Shown here: positions 47,440 to 59,500 of the stretch, piece after piece
Position numbering within the stretch: position 1 is the stretch's first letter
How the letters are laid out: the number at the start of each line of letters is the position of its first letter
NCBI GenBank assembly: GCA_900291925.1
Contig: UWYS01000029.1
Coordinates: forward strand, 1 to 64,000
From: Thecaphora thlaspeos
Taxonomy: Eukaryota > Basidiomycota > Ustilaginomycetes > Urocystidales > Glomosporiaceae
Reading direction: 5' to 3'
DNA length: 64,000 bases
Position numbers and translations under genes: made by a program
The notes under the pieces: model-generated
What the model saw: the letters and a program-made list of their open reading frames with translations, nothing else
Databases searched by the model: none
What the model was told of the DNA's origin: nothing

Positions 47440-48454
47440 TCACGAAGCGGTAGCTGCCGCCGTTGCCGGTGTCGTCGACGCAGCCTGCGTTGCATCGTCC
47501 ACCGCGTCCTCGTCCTCTTCTGGGATCGGGTCCTCCGTGGCCATCTCACCGTCGTCCATCCACGACGCCTCGACCGTCGCCTTGACTCTTCTCACGTACT
47601 CCTTCATGTTTTCGCGGTAGAGCGAGGCTGCCTCGACGTTGGCAGGACTGCGACGCCAGAGCGGGAAAACAAACATCATCAGAGAGGAAGGAAAGAAAAG
47701 GCAGAGGCGGAGAGAGGGGGACAGAGGAAGGGATGGCGATCCCACAGAGTCAGTCCAGGTCGCTCTCTCCTCTGCCAGCCCGTAGTGACAACAGCTCGCC
47801 CGCCCCTCACCTGTTGGGATTCGGGTCGTGCAGCAGGCTCTGGATGCTGGTCAGGATGGCGGCCACGTCATACGTCGGGCTCCAGCGGTTCTGGAGGATG
47901 TCGAGACAGAGCTCGCCGTTGGCATAGACGTTGGGGTGGAACATCTTGCTGAGGAACTTTACTGTCGGCGGCTTGTTGGGATAGGACTCGTCAAATTTGA
48001 GGAGGAGCTTGAACGTTCCGTCCTCGAAAGGCGTATCCGCTGCAATTGAGCCGAGGAAGAGAAGGAGAAAGCGGGCAGAGCGTCACAGAACGCCACAGAG
48101 GTCGGTCGGTCAGTCAGAGCTACGTCGTTGCGCTGCCACTGTATGGGGAAGGGAAGCCGCTTGGAGAGGGAAGCGAACCGAGAGGAGAGACTCACCGGGA
48201 CCGAAGATGACGGCGTTCCAGATCATAAGGTTGTCTGCGCATGGTGCGCCCGAGATGCCGCCCGGCGGGTCACTGCTAAGCCTCTTGAAGTCTCGGATCA
48301 GCCGCTTCTTCGATGGCGTCGACTGGATCAGAGAGGAAGAGGCAGGATGGCGGGAGTACGCAACGAGATTCAAGAGGGTTCAGAGACGACTCTGCAAGGA
48401 TAAGAGCAAGGGTGGCGTTTCTGGGCTCCATGAGGATCGTGCAGGACTCACCAT
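47440..48454 (-). CDS. RAD6: Ubiquitin-conjugating enzyme E2, Rad6
   Basis: E2 for PCNA and histone H2B monoubiquitination and for N-degron turnover. Four exons, complement(47440-47647, 47811-48039, 48196-48322, 48452-48454), 188 aa. The first coding exon is the ATG alone: CAAGATG followed directly by GTGAGT. The second exon resumes with [15 protein letters not shown], the Rad6 N-terminus. The catalytic Cys is residue 88 in [19 protein letters not shown], as in yeast Rad6, with the HPN motif at 78-80. The body ends near [24 protein letters not shown]-terminal acidic extension ([14 protein letters not shown]) then passes into an Ala/Thr-rich tail. Acidic tails occur in yeast Rad6 and promote histone contact. 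Confidence 0.97.
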
Positions 48455-49340
48455 CTTGACAGCAGGTGCTTTGTGTGAGTTTTGCCAGGATGCAGTTTGG
48501 CGAGGGATTGAGGCTGCGGGAACGGCGTGGGGTCGTCTTCTGTGTTCGGTGCTGCAGCAGTGTATGTGGTGTCGAGGTCGAGAGAGGGCAGAGGTGGGCG
48601 ATAGAGTAGCGAGGTTGAGAGACGTGGCGATTGTGGGTGTGTGAGATGAGATGGTGGAGTACATAAAAGCCGGTGTGACTGCGCCCGCGGCGGGTTGGGG
48701 CGGTGTGGGGCGGTGTGGAGCGCCGGGCGCCGGGCGGCCGCCGCTGCTTTTGGCGTGTGGAGGGCGTGGCAGGGCGCGGCAGGGCGCGGCAGGGCATGCG
48801 TCGCGCCTTACGGCCGAGGTCAGAGGGCCGAGGCGGGGCCGATGGAATACTAGCATCGCTGCTATAGTTGGGCGTAGCATCAAGCGTGCAGTTGTATGTC
48901 GTCGTCTCAGTTGCAAGTGTTCTTCGTCCGTCAGACAGTAGAACGGGTAAAGAGGCCGCTGAAGTGCAGGAGGATGAAGCCAGCACAAGGGGAGGCAGGC
49001 GGACTGACCAGGGCCAGGGACGAGCTAAAGACGCCCGCTCAACCCAACACGAATCCCTCGACGCCCGCGACCGCCATCACACAGCCATCGTGCAGCGGGC
49101 AACCATCGGACGGCTAATTCTCCTCTCACGCCAAGTCCCGATGGCTCGTGTTCGAGCAATGCACAGCCAGAGGCAACAGACAGCCGCAAACAGAGGGCGA
49201 CAGTCTATGCCCCAAGGAGAGCACATTTGGCACGGCAGATGGCGCGGCAGCGTCGATGACAAGACAGATTCAGAGGAAGGACATGGGAAGGGGAGACCGT
49301 CTAGACAATGCCGGACCAAACAAGTGAGGCACGAGCGTCT
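48455..49340. other. RAD6 upstream region and J-protein 3' flank
   Basis: No gene is seen. Contains three copies of a GCAGGGCGCG-like decamer at about 48767-48797. The RAD6 leader must lie in its left part. Confidence 0.55.
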
Positions 49341-51143
49341 CTACATGTAGATGCCAAACGTCTTGAGCCTCTCGCAGCTGTCGATGACCTCGTTCTTGAT
49401 CCTTCTCGCCGCCTCGGGATCGCTCTGAGGTGAGTCGGAGAGATGTTCCAACGAGGGGCGAGGGGGGGATTGGTGTCAGCTTGTGCTGTTGACCTTACCT
49501 CGTCTTTCGCTTGGAAGTACTGCCTGACCACCGCCGCTAACTTACACCGATGCCCATGAACCCTCTCGTCGAGGCCAGCCTCCTCTCCTGCCACTCTCTC
49601 GCCCGCTGACAACTGCCGTACATGGCCTGCTTGTACGCCGCCTCCACGCGCCCCTCGAACCCTGCCAGCTCCGTCCGGCTCTTTTCGCCCGTGACGATGG
49701 GATGCGTGTTGAACTGTTGGTCGTTGACAAAGTACGGCACGCTGTGCTGCGGCGTCATCCGTTGCGTCCGGAACTGGCCCGTCGGCTGCCACGCGTAGCT
49801 GGGATCCGGAGTCGCGAACAGCGACGGCGCGTAGGTCAGTAGCGAAAACAGGCCCAGGATGATCAGCGGCAGGATCTGCAGCAGCAGCCCGGCGTTCTGG
49901 GACTGCGCTTGCTGGGCGTTGCGCGCGCTCGGCCTGGTCTGCCGGTAGTATTGCGTGCGGCCGCCCGGCCCGCCGAAGGTGAACGTCGTGCCTCCGAAGC
50001 CGGCTGCGAAGCGTGGCGTGTCAAGAGTGGAGAAGGTACGGATCGAGGCGTCGGCGTCAGCCAGTCACTTGCTGCTCGTTCTCCACCCACCTGGACGCTG
50101 GCACGCGAACTCACCATTGCCCATCCCGCCGCCGAAGAACATGTTGAACAGGTCCTGCGGGTCGATCTCGTCGCCGTGCATCCCGCGCGCCCGCATCCCA
50201 CCGCCTCCGAACGGCGAACCCCCTCCGGATGCCGCGGCACCCGCAGACGAGTAGCGGTTGTCTGGATCACCACCAAAACGGTCGTAGGCCGCCCGCTTGT
50301 CCTTGTCCGACAGGATCGTGAAGGCCTTCGATACCGCTGTCCGGGCCAACAGCGGAGCACGACAACACAGAAAGGATGCGGCGAGATCAGCAACAGACGC
50401 TTCAGTGGGCACAAGCTTGCGGAAGGAAGAGCGTCCACTCACTCTTGAAGGCCTCGTCGGCTCCGGGCGCACCGTTCTTGTCGGGGTGCAACTGCAGCGC
50501 AAGCTGCGAAGTGGGCAAGAGACCATGTGCAGATTTAGTAAAATGAATGGCTGACATCGGCCAATAAGTCTCTCTCCCCTACAGCTTCTTCTCATGCAGC
50601 TGGCACCCCAGCGTGCCCTGACTTGCAAAGGACCAGGGTTCACCCTTTGCGAGCTCTGGGGCCTTCAATTCGGCTGACGGGCCGTTCTGACGCCTCGTTC
50701 TGTCCGACAGCGAACCGTCGACGGCAACTCACTTTCCTGTAGGCCTTTTTGATTCCGCCGTCATCGACCGTCTTTTCGACGCCGAGGACCTTGTAGAAAT
50801 CGCCTCCGGCCCTTTTTACCTTTGTGACCACCTCAGCGTGGGCCTGGGTGAACTCCCGCTTCGGAGCACTGTTTGCAGCTGAGCTCGAGGCGGCGGAGCC
50901 GTTTGCGGTCCTTGCTCGGAGGCCTTCCTTTGAGCTTGAGGCGCTGGCGAACGACGAGGAAGCCGCTGCTGCTACAGACCCGGAAGCGCCGCTCTTTTCG
51001 AGCCGGATCAGCAGCGCCTTGGCCGCTGGTGTAGGGTGGATGGCGATACTCTTCCTGGCCCACTTGATCGCTGCTGTCGTGTCACCGTTGCCATCGTGCT
51101 TGAGTGCGAGGTTGAGCGCTTTCTGCGCTTCCTCAGAGTCCAT
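49341..51143 (-). CDS. ER-membrane J-protein (Hlj1 / DNAJB12-14 type)
   Basis: Tail-anchored Hsp40 that recruits Hsp70 to the ER surface for degradation of membrane proteins. Five exons, complement(49341-49424, 49546-50003, 50115-50336, 50443-50503, 50733-51143), 411 aa. The N-terminus has a TPR-like helix pair (EAQKALNLALKHDGNG...AAIKWARKS), then a Ser/Ala linker. The J-domain spans about 113-176, with DFYKVLGVEK, the HPD triad at 143-145 and KAFTILSDKDKRAAYDRFG. A Gly-rich region with DPQDLFNMFFGGG leads to FTFGG. The single membrane span is at about 270-290 (LLLQILPLIILGLFSLLTY). The C-terminal DUF1977-like domain carries YGSCQRAREWQ and SCERLKTFGIYM. Splicing is phase-consistent throughout. 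Confidence 0.93.
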
Positions 51144-54100
51144 CGTCGTCGTCGAGGTCCGGAGGATCGGGAGCTGGGAGCTCTTCGCAGCAAATGGCGG
51201 AGCTATGGGTCGTCCGTCTGGTCCGCTGCGCGTGTACCTTCAAGGTTACTGATGTTGGTCTTTGAATGAGCTGATATGTGGATCAAAGAGGGCGGTTCGT
51301 TTACCAGATGTGCCAGGTCGTTGCAGTTGGGTCCTGTCGAAGCGGCACGGTCTAATGGGTTGCTTGCTTGCGCCGGTGCTGCTGCTGTCTGGAGCGCTCC
51401 GATCGGCTCAGGCCTTACGAGTTGCAATATGAGGAGCTCAGCTGTCGGTCGATGTTGAGAAGCGTCGTCGCCAGTTGTGGTCTGGTGGTGGTGACGATGA
51501 TGGTGGCAGGTTGGATCTCGAAGACACGACCATCGTCCGAACATCGCCTGGCGGGGCCTTGTGGGTGCGGCAACGCGGGTGGGGCCTCGCTCGGAAGTTC
51601 CTGCCTGGCCTGGAAACGGCCACCCGTCCGGATCCGGGCCGCCACGCGCAGGGGTGACGACGTGGAGGCGGTGGAGGGGCTTTGGACCACCTTTGACACT
51701 ACCACCACCACCACCACCACCATCACCCATCGTCACCCCGCCGCCAGTCGTCCGATTGCTAACCACCTCCGCTTTCCAGCTGTCTCGGCATCTAGCTCTG
51801 CGCCGCTTTTCGGACCTTCCAGCGTCAGGGCTCCCGCGTTCACCCTCCAGCCACGGGCCGCCAAGTAGCCTCTGAAGCTCCCTGACATCCGCCTGTCAGC
51901 CACGGCTCGTATCGCGTGAGCACGTTTCTCCAGCCTGAGCTCAGTCCCGAGGGGAGAACGACCCAATCGTTGCAGTCGACAGCTGAGAGCGCCCGGAGAA
52001 CGTCCTCAACAGAAAGAGTTGGGCGACGACGACCAAGTGACGATGCTGCAACGACTCATGTGCTGTCTGTCTTGCCCTTGTCCATCGAGGTGGAGGTCTA
52101 GAACCGTCTCTTCGCAATATCTTTACGATCTCGTGATCGGCGACCTTCCGGACGACGAAGTCCCATATGCCCCTAGTAGGCCAAGAACGGCGCGGAGATG
52201 CCTGTAGCGGGTGCCTAATGGGATTGACCGCAGTTTTTGGACGAGCTATCGTGTCAAACGTCTCGCCTCGAGTTTCGATGATCGCAGATCGGTAGACAAA
52301 GTTGATGTACGATGGGCGCGTACTGGAACTTGCTGTCGCGACCGTATCATGCCCTGCTCACAGATGCTACACTCCATCCGAAGTCTCGACAACCCGATGC
52401 TGCGATCCGAGTACAGTATGTTAGATGTAAGTGTATTGCCAAGGATGGATTTCGCTGTAGCAGTAGCGGCACCGGCACCGGCACAGGCATCGGCAGGGAT
52501 TTCAGAGACAAGAGCACCTCTGCAAGGTGAGACCAGGAAGAGTTGGTGATCCACAGTCTCCGCCGCGAAGCTGCGCTGCGGTACTGTAAAGCCACGACTA
52601 GCCCTTTGCCCTTCCCGGCGGTGGCGGCTTCGGGATGCGTGAAAGGATCGTGATTGGCTGTCTTGCGCGTCACCTCCCGGATTCTCAAAGTCTGGAAGAC
52701 TCAGCTCTCTGTCGGCTGGTTTGGGCTCCCGATGGCTCTTACTCGCTGCCAAGTACAGTACGGAGACCTTGTTACGGCCTGGCGGCGCAGCTGATCGGCC
52801 GGAAGGTGCGTTGACTTAGCGTTGACATGTACAACAGCAGCCGGGCGCTCAGATGCATGGGCAGGTTGGTCGGCGTCGTTGCATGTGCAACGCCAAGTTT
52901 AAAAGGGCCAACAGATCCATGGTTGCCAACACGGTACGGTACATACGCGTACGCCTCGCAAGTCGTGGTCGGTCCCACCCTACCTACACTCGTCTGCGAC
53001 GCATGTGCGGTGTTGCGGCAAGACGTCGACGTCGAGCTAAAGGTTGGATTTATCGGACAGATGGTGGCGAAACAAAAACGCAGGCAATATATGCAAGGCC
53101 AGGCCTACCGGGCGTTGTGGCATGGCGAGCTCAAGGCTGCGAGGAGGGGTTCCACACGAAGAGACCTCAGACGGGACCCCAGAAGTGGGCGATCCCACCG
53201 TAACCTTGTCCTACCGCTTCCAGCTCTCATTCGTTCGATGCTGGACTTCTTTCATCCCAGGTCTTGGATCCCTGCTTGCGGGTGTCGCACGCGCACGGCG
53301 ACGGGCTGTTGTCTCTGTTGACCCCAGTCGACTCTTCTTTCCTCGGAACATCCAGCGAGCCGCAAGCGCCCATGTCCTGTACTTAGGAAGGTCGGTCGAG
53401 ACGTTAAACGGCCCGTCTCGAGTACAAGAGGCAGGGAAGATTCCGCCGCTTCGGCAGTTGAGATCGTGCCCAGCTTGCTCCGAGGCAACCGGTCGAAGGG
53501 TGGCCTAGTTGGACCTTTGCACAGCTCCGCTGCCACGTCAGTCCAAGCCGGGAGGGATGGAGGTTTGTGCACGGGCAGCACTAAGTACATACATCCCGCT
53601 TCGCTCCCTCCAGAAAACAAGAGGTTCGAACACCGATGACCAACGGCAAGGAAGGTCCGAGGGCAAGTTGTGAGAAGACTGGCGGACGTCGGACATTCTG
53701 GTCGTGAGAAGACACATATGGAGAACGAGAGCAGGACGAGGATGGAGGTCTAGAATGGTCAAAGGGAGAGTCTCTCGGTTCAGAACATCTGTTCCGTCTT
53801 GCCCCAGCTGAGCCGACACAACAGTAAGACCTACTGACCTCCCGAAAGCGAGGTCAGTCAGGTTCCATCACCTTTATGCGTCTTGACGACGAACCGCTTC
53901 TACGAATCTCCGTACGGCGTGCATCTTGACAAGGCGTCCCAGGATTCACAAAGGCACCCTCACGGTCCTGTGTGTCGCAGAGGAACGGTAAGTGAGCTGG
54001 ATGGAATGAGATGCTGGCATAGATGAAAGGAGGTCGCCACGCACGACGGCAGATGCATCGATCAGCCTTTTTGAACCGTCGAACGCCGAGACCGGAAGAC

Positions 54101-54573
54101 AGCCGCCAGACAGGCTACTGTATGGCGCCGCGGTGCGAGAGAGGGCGACAGCGGCTTCGTCGGCCAGCTGTCATGCCTCCTTGCCTCGTGCCGGAGCCAA
54201 GGCGGATGACTAAGCGGCGACCCCTTTACATAGGCTCCGCGGCGCGCTTCCGGATGTGGCAATCCATCAGCTCATCCACCCTGCTCGGACCTCCTTCAAG
54301 GCGCTATGTTGAGCGCCCGACGCCGCCGAGGCCACGGGCGGCTCCGGCAACGAATGAGATAGCGGCGTATGTGCACTACAATGAGCGAGTGGCGTGATGC
54401 CGTGCCGCACGTCCGTACGTCCGCACCACTGCGTCCTGTTTCACGGGCCCCTTGAAACGTGTGGGTTGCTCGCCGCAGCAGCACGCAGGGCCGTGTGTGG
54501 GTCCCACAATGGCACGACGGACCAGGGGGCCGGTTGGGTGCAGATCCCTTCACGCTCTTCCTGGGCAGAGGGC

Positions 54574-54600
54574 GAGGGAGAGGGAGAGGGAGAGGGAGAG
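54574..54600 (+). repeat. (GAGGGA)n microsatellite
   Basis: About four and a half copies of a G/A hexamer inside the 5.4-kb gene-free stretch. Confidence 0.9.
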
Positions 54601-54915
54601 CCGCCGACAGGGGTCACTTGGCTGCACCCTCGATTTTCAGGCTGCTGTCGACCCTCTGGACCCCCGATCCCCCTCACGCATCGTACATAAGTACTGTTCC
54701 GTACTGTACAGCTACCTCGGCCTGGTTTCTAGGGCGACGCAACCTAGAGGCCTCCCCGCCTCTTCGATTTTCCTGGTTAACTCTTACTGCAGCGCATCGA
54801 TCCGAAAAAAGAAAGCTAGTTAACTAGCTGGGCGAAGGGTGTGTGATGACACGGGAGGGCCCGCTCGCCCGTCCGCGTTGCCGCGGCCGAATCCGCACGC
54901 AGGCCTCCGGGCGTT

Positions 54916-54956
54916 TGGGCTTGGGCCTGGGCTTGGGCCTGGGCCTGGGCCTGGGA
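54916..54956 (+). repeat. (GGGCCT/GGGCTT)n hexamer repeat
   Basis: Six to seven hexamers alternating GGGCTT and GGGCCT. The runs of G could allow a G-quadruplex on the plus strand, which is inference. Confidence 0.85.
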
Positions 54957-55070
54957 GCAACGAGCGGCCAGACGCCCGCATCCGAAGGCCTCGCCCGGCA
55001 AATCTGCGATAATCTCGTTGGCCCTGCTGCTGCCGCATCGTTGCTGCTGCTCAGCCCGCCTCATCATCTT

Positions 55071-55105
55071 CGTCGTCGTCATCGTCGTCGTCGTCGTCGT
55101 CGTCG
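55071..55105 (+). repeat. (GTC)n triplet repeat
   Basis: About eleven GTC/CGT triplets with one ATC interruption, upstream of the SABATH-like gene. Confidence 0.9.
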
Positions 55106-56271
55106 GTTCGCTGCTCGCTTCGCCATCCACATGCTACTGTTTTTCGGGCCTTGCTCAACCCTACCACACGTCCTGTCCTCTCTCCCGCCAGCATAGCAAC
55201 AATCAACCCCACCACCACCTAGCTCGTCACCCTGCACCTCTCTACGCCCACCACCACCTCCTAGCTTTTAGCTCCTATCTGCCTCGCCCATCCTGGCCTC
55301 CAGAGCCCTAAGTTTTTTCACTTTGTTGGCCTCGCTCCCCTCCAGTTGGCTGCAGCGCCAGCGCCTCGGTCCCCCGTTGCATCTCGCCTCGTTGCTCGGC
55401 ACTGCATCACGTCCACACCAAGCACAACGACGGCAACCGGAAGACAGAGCAGGGTGGGCTGAATAGCACGTCCACGCCCACGGATCTCTTCTGCTGACGC
55501 TGTACGCCCACTCGCCCGCCTTCGACCACCTATATCTGCGTTGCCGTCGGCCCTAAGCAACGCCCGACCCGCCGCCGCCCCTTACCTCCCTTCACTGGTC
55601 AGAGAGGTAGTCTACTGCAGCCTGCCCACCTTCGCCCTGCCCCCACCACTATCCGCCCAAGGGCACCGGCTCGACATCAGGACCGACGTTCGCCTCGAAC
55701 GCCAAACTCTTGCTCACCCTGGCAATAACCCAGCATCGAGGCATCCCTAGCCTCACACCTACCACCATCCGCACGTCTAATCGCTGCCAGCTCGTAGTCC
55801 GCTTGAAGCCCGCACGGCCGTTGCCTTCGTCCATCGTTGCCGCTCGCCGCACGCATACGCTCTTGCTCGGCTCGACCTCGGCCATCCGGACTTTATCTTG
55901 TCCGTACAATCGCTAGCACCCGCGACAAGTGCGGTCTAGCTGGGCAAGCTCGCCCTAGAGGGCGTCATTCAGGCTGTAGAGTCGGTCCACTCTTCTTCCT
56001 CTCCCTCTTCCTCTCTCTTCCCCCCCCCTCCTTAAGCCACCACACAATCTCTCGCACGCCGGTCGTGCCTGTCCAACTCCCCCCTGTCGCGTCTGCGCTT
56101 CGCCTTCTCTCCCTGGTACAATCGCCGCCTTCCAGCAGCGCAAATACCCTTTCCGACAATTCGACGACCTCCTGCTCCTGTCAGCAGACGTCGTCAGTCC
56201 ACAACAATCCCTCCCTCGTCGAATCTGTGCAGGTCACAGACGACGCTTGGTGCCCGCCGCCCGCACTTTCG

Positions 56272-56296
56272 CCCCCCCCCCCCCCCCCCCCCCCCC
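56272..56296 (+). repeat. C25 homopolymer
   Basis: Twenty-five consecutive C, 225 bp before the SABATH-like start codon. It is the longest of several C or G runs between genes here (others at 9883, 11714, 18906, 26851, 43686). Confidence 0.95.
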
Positions 56297-56521
56297 TTAT
56301 CCGCCATCTCGCCCGCCCTTTGGTTAGAATCCCGCCCGCGTCGAGCAATACCACTACCACCAGCAGCGAGTCGCCTCCTTCTTTAGCATCAACGCGGCGA
56401 GGGCTGGCCTTTCGTCTCGTGGTCAGACCCCGCGCCTCAGCTTTGATCCGGCCATCACCTTCTTAAGCGCAGGCAACGTACGCTTTGACTTCCTTACTTC
56501 CTCATTCCCCCTCTCCCATTT

Positions 56522-59500
56522 ATGCCCGTCAAGGAGATTCGGGCTCTGGATCTGCTCGAGATGCCGTCCGGGTCAGAGGCAGGAGAGGTCGTAGCCGGGC
56601 CTTCTTCGCAATGGACCGCAGACGCCTACTGCGCGGTGGCGGCACCACCACCAGCGCCGACAGTTACTGCCGCCGAAGAGACGCATCCGGGACCCTCGCA
56701 GCTCAAGAGACAGGCCGCCATGCGTCGGGAGGGCGGCTCGCCGGAGCTCAAGCCTAGGCCGCAATCGCGGAGCCACTCTAGCAAGGTCTCGTCGCCGCTG
56801 CACCGAGAGAGCGCGGTTTCCCAAGCCCCATCCGGACCCGGCCCCTACACCTCTTCTTCGATGCTGGGCCCGACTCCCTCGGACGGCTGCGTCGCGCCAC
56901 GCGGTGGCGCCTACCGCATCCGCGATGGCAGCATCTCGAGGAACCGCGCGCCGAGGCTCGCGCTGAGCTTCCGCGACGACGTGGACGCCATCGTCCGCGA
57001 CAAGCGTCTCTCATCCCTCTATGGCGAGGATCCACGGACGCCGCGGCCTCGCGATGCCCACGCAGGCTCGCCCGCTTCAGCGGCGTCGAGCAGCGAGAGC
57101 GAAGACGATCGGCAGCTCCTTACGCCGCTCGACGAGCCCGATTCGATTGGGCTGGACGCTGCTGCGGCGCTGCCACCGCCACTCTCTGCTTCGCAGGCTG
57201 TGTCGACCCCGCCCGATTCGCTGCCGGCGGCCAGAGTCGGGATGAGGCTGGGCGTCGGCAACATCGGCGCATCGATTGACATGGACCAGCTCGGCCTCGG
57301 TCTCGACAGCCGCCGTGGTTTGACACAAAACACGCCTTCACCCCGGCCCGAAGACGGCGACGACAGCGACGCTAGCAGCAGCAAAAGGGATCCGACAGCG
57401 GCGGCGGCTGCCTCGAAAGTACACGCGAGCGGCGGCAGTGGGCAGCAGCGGGCGCCTGCCCTTTCGCGCGAAACGCTGTACCACCAGATGGGCACCATCG
57501 CTGGCCTCACGCCTCCTGCCAGCTCAGTCGCGGCGACCGGCGGCTTCCCGATCGAGGTCGACAGCGTGGTGAGCAACGGCCTCGAGATGGGCCTCGGCGT
57601 CAACCTCGCCGCCTCGGCTCTGCTCAATCACATCCCCGGAGCGACGCCAGGCATCGCGGGCCTCACTGAACCGCGCTACCAGCGACCCACCGGCGGCTCG
57701 TACGACAACGGGTTCTTGGAGCACGCTGGCGGGGTCCGCGATGCTCTCTACGGACGCCAGCCTGGAGCTCGAGACCAACAGAGAGCGACTGCGATGACTG
57801 CGGCGTCGACCCAGCACGACGTCTCGGACGTCAATTCGACGATGGGCGGGCCGAGCGGGAGCGGCGAGGCATCGCCGGTGTCGCAGGCGGTGATGGACAG
57901 CGCCGAGGGCGATCTGCATCGACGCCGGACGACCGGCTGGATGGAGGCCAACGGACGCCGACACGCGGTCCCGATGAGGCAGGGCCGGCACCACCGCGCC
58001 GACACGCACGACCCCGTCATCGCCCATGCGCGCTCCCAGCTGCTGCAGCAGCAGCACGAGAAGCAGCAGCACCACCAGAACAACTACATCTCGCTGCGCA
58101 ACAGCCCGGCGATCGCGACGCACGACCTCCCGTTGAGTTACATGCTCGACATGCCGCTCTCTGCCGAGACGAGCCTCGGCCGCAACTCGTCGCTCAGCGG
58201 CTGCAGCAGCGGGCGGACCCGTGCCTCGGTCGGCGGTGACAGCACAATCCCCAAGACGCCCTCGTCCGGCGACCGAGCCGTCCTCTCGCCTGACGCCCAC
58301 GCCCACACCGACGGCATCAATCCTTTCCAGCTGGGGGCAGCCGGTGGGCTGCGCGCCGGCTTTGCCTACGACAACCAGGCTCGGGACCATCATCAGCTGC
58401 TGCTCGACGGCCAGACCGCAGGACCACCCAATGGCGCCCTGATGGGCCTGGGGGCGGGCGGGCACTTTGCCCCAGGCGTACGCGCCAAGGTTGCTGGGGT
58501 GCTGCCGCGGCTGATTGCCGGGATCCCGCTCTCGGGCAGCGGCGGCGAGACGGTGACGATCGCAGAGTATGGCTGCCTGAACACGCGATCGATGCAGCTG
58601 ATGCAGCCCATCATCTCGTGGTTCGCCGAGAAGGCGCATCAGGCCTCGTCATCGGCAGCGGCCGCGACTTCGGGGGCCGGTGCGGCAGGCGGCTACTTTG
58701 ACACTGCTGAGGCGTCGGCGACGCCGTCGGTGCGCAGCAGCACCGCAACAACAGCAGCGATGGGCGCCTCTCCGCCGCAGACCGACGTCCCCTGCCGCGT
58801 CAACTTTTCGATCATCCACGAGGACTCGCCGCAGGCCGACTTCCGTCCGGTCGCCCAGACGCTCAACACTAGCTCCGACTCGTATCTCAACAACCATTGG
58901 CAGGCGACCCATGAGCCCTCGCTGCAGAGCGCCATATTCCAAAGCTTCGCTTCGCGCCCCTTTGCGTCGCGGATCGTGCCGCCGTCGACGGTGCACCTCG
59001 GCATCAGCCTGATGGACCTGCACTGGAGCCACACGCCGCGCAACCCGGCCATCTCGCAGGCGACGTCGGCGCACGCCGAGCTGACCACCTTCCTAACGGC
59101 GCGAGCGCACGAGTTCCGCCAGGGTGGCGTCTTCTTGATGGCTTACATTGCTCGATCTGAGGAAGGCTCGACGATGTCGCTGCCTGGTCGCCCGCGCTCG
59201 ACGATCAGCTGCGGGTCGCGGAAGCAGCGCGAATCCCTCGGCCCAACCACGTTCGGTGGCAGCAGCGGCGGCAGTGGCGAGGAGGGCGACTTGCCGTCGT
59301 CGTCGCCGGTGGTCACCGACCTGTCGGAGTCGATGGCGGCGTCTTCCGTCTCCGGTACCCCGCGCGAGCGAAGGCGGTCCAACTCGACGCCGAACCGTCC
59401 GACGGTGGTCACACCATCCACCGGCGGCAGTAGCGGTGGTGGAAGCGGCAGCAGTGCGTTGGCGCCGCGCCGCAGCGACGACATCTGGACGACGCTGACG

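Larger units (their letters stand above)
51144..56521. other. 5.4-kb stretch without a supportable gene
   Basis: By far the longest gap in the window. Open frames are short, overlapping and without recognisable domains. Simple repeats are scattered: CAC triplets at about 51702-51726, GAGGGA at 54574-54600, GGGCCT at about 54916-54956, GTC triplets at 55071-55105, and C25 at 56272-56296. From about 55150 to 56520 the plus strand is pyrimidine-rich, which looks like a long leader or promoter of the SABATH-like gene. I found no tRNA with matching A and B boxes. Confidence 0.5.

Noticed and set aside
47408..47480. TGGCTAAGTGG, a perfect tRNA A-box match
   Set aside because: No B box (GGTTCRANNC) follows at the required distance and no cloverleaf can be drawn.
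47115..47549. 144-codon minus-strand frame with hydrophobic stretches
   Set aside because: It overlaps the RAD6 last exon in a different frame and has no start context or conserved feature.
53611..53625. GGTTCGAAC, a B-box-like sequence
   Set aside because: No A box upstream and no terminator pattern; judged chance.
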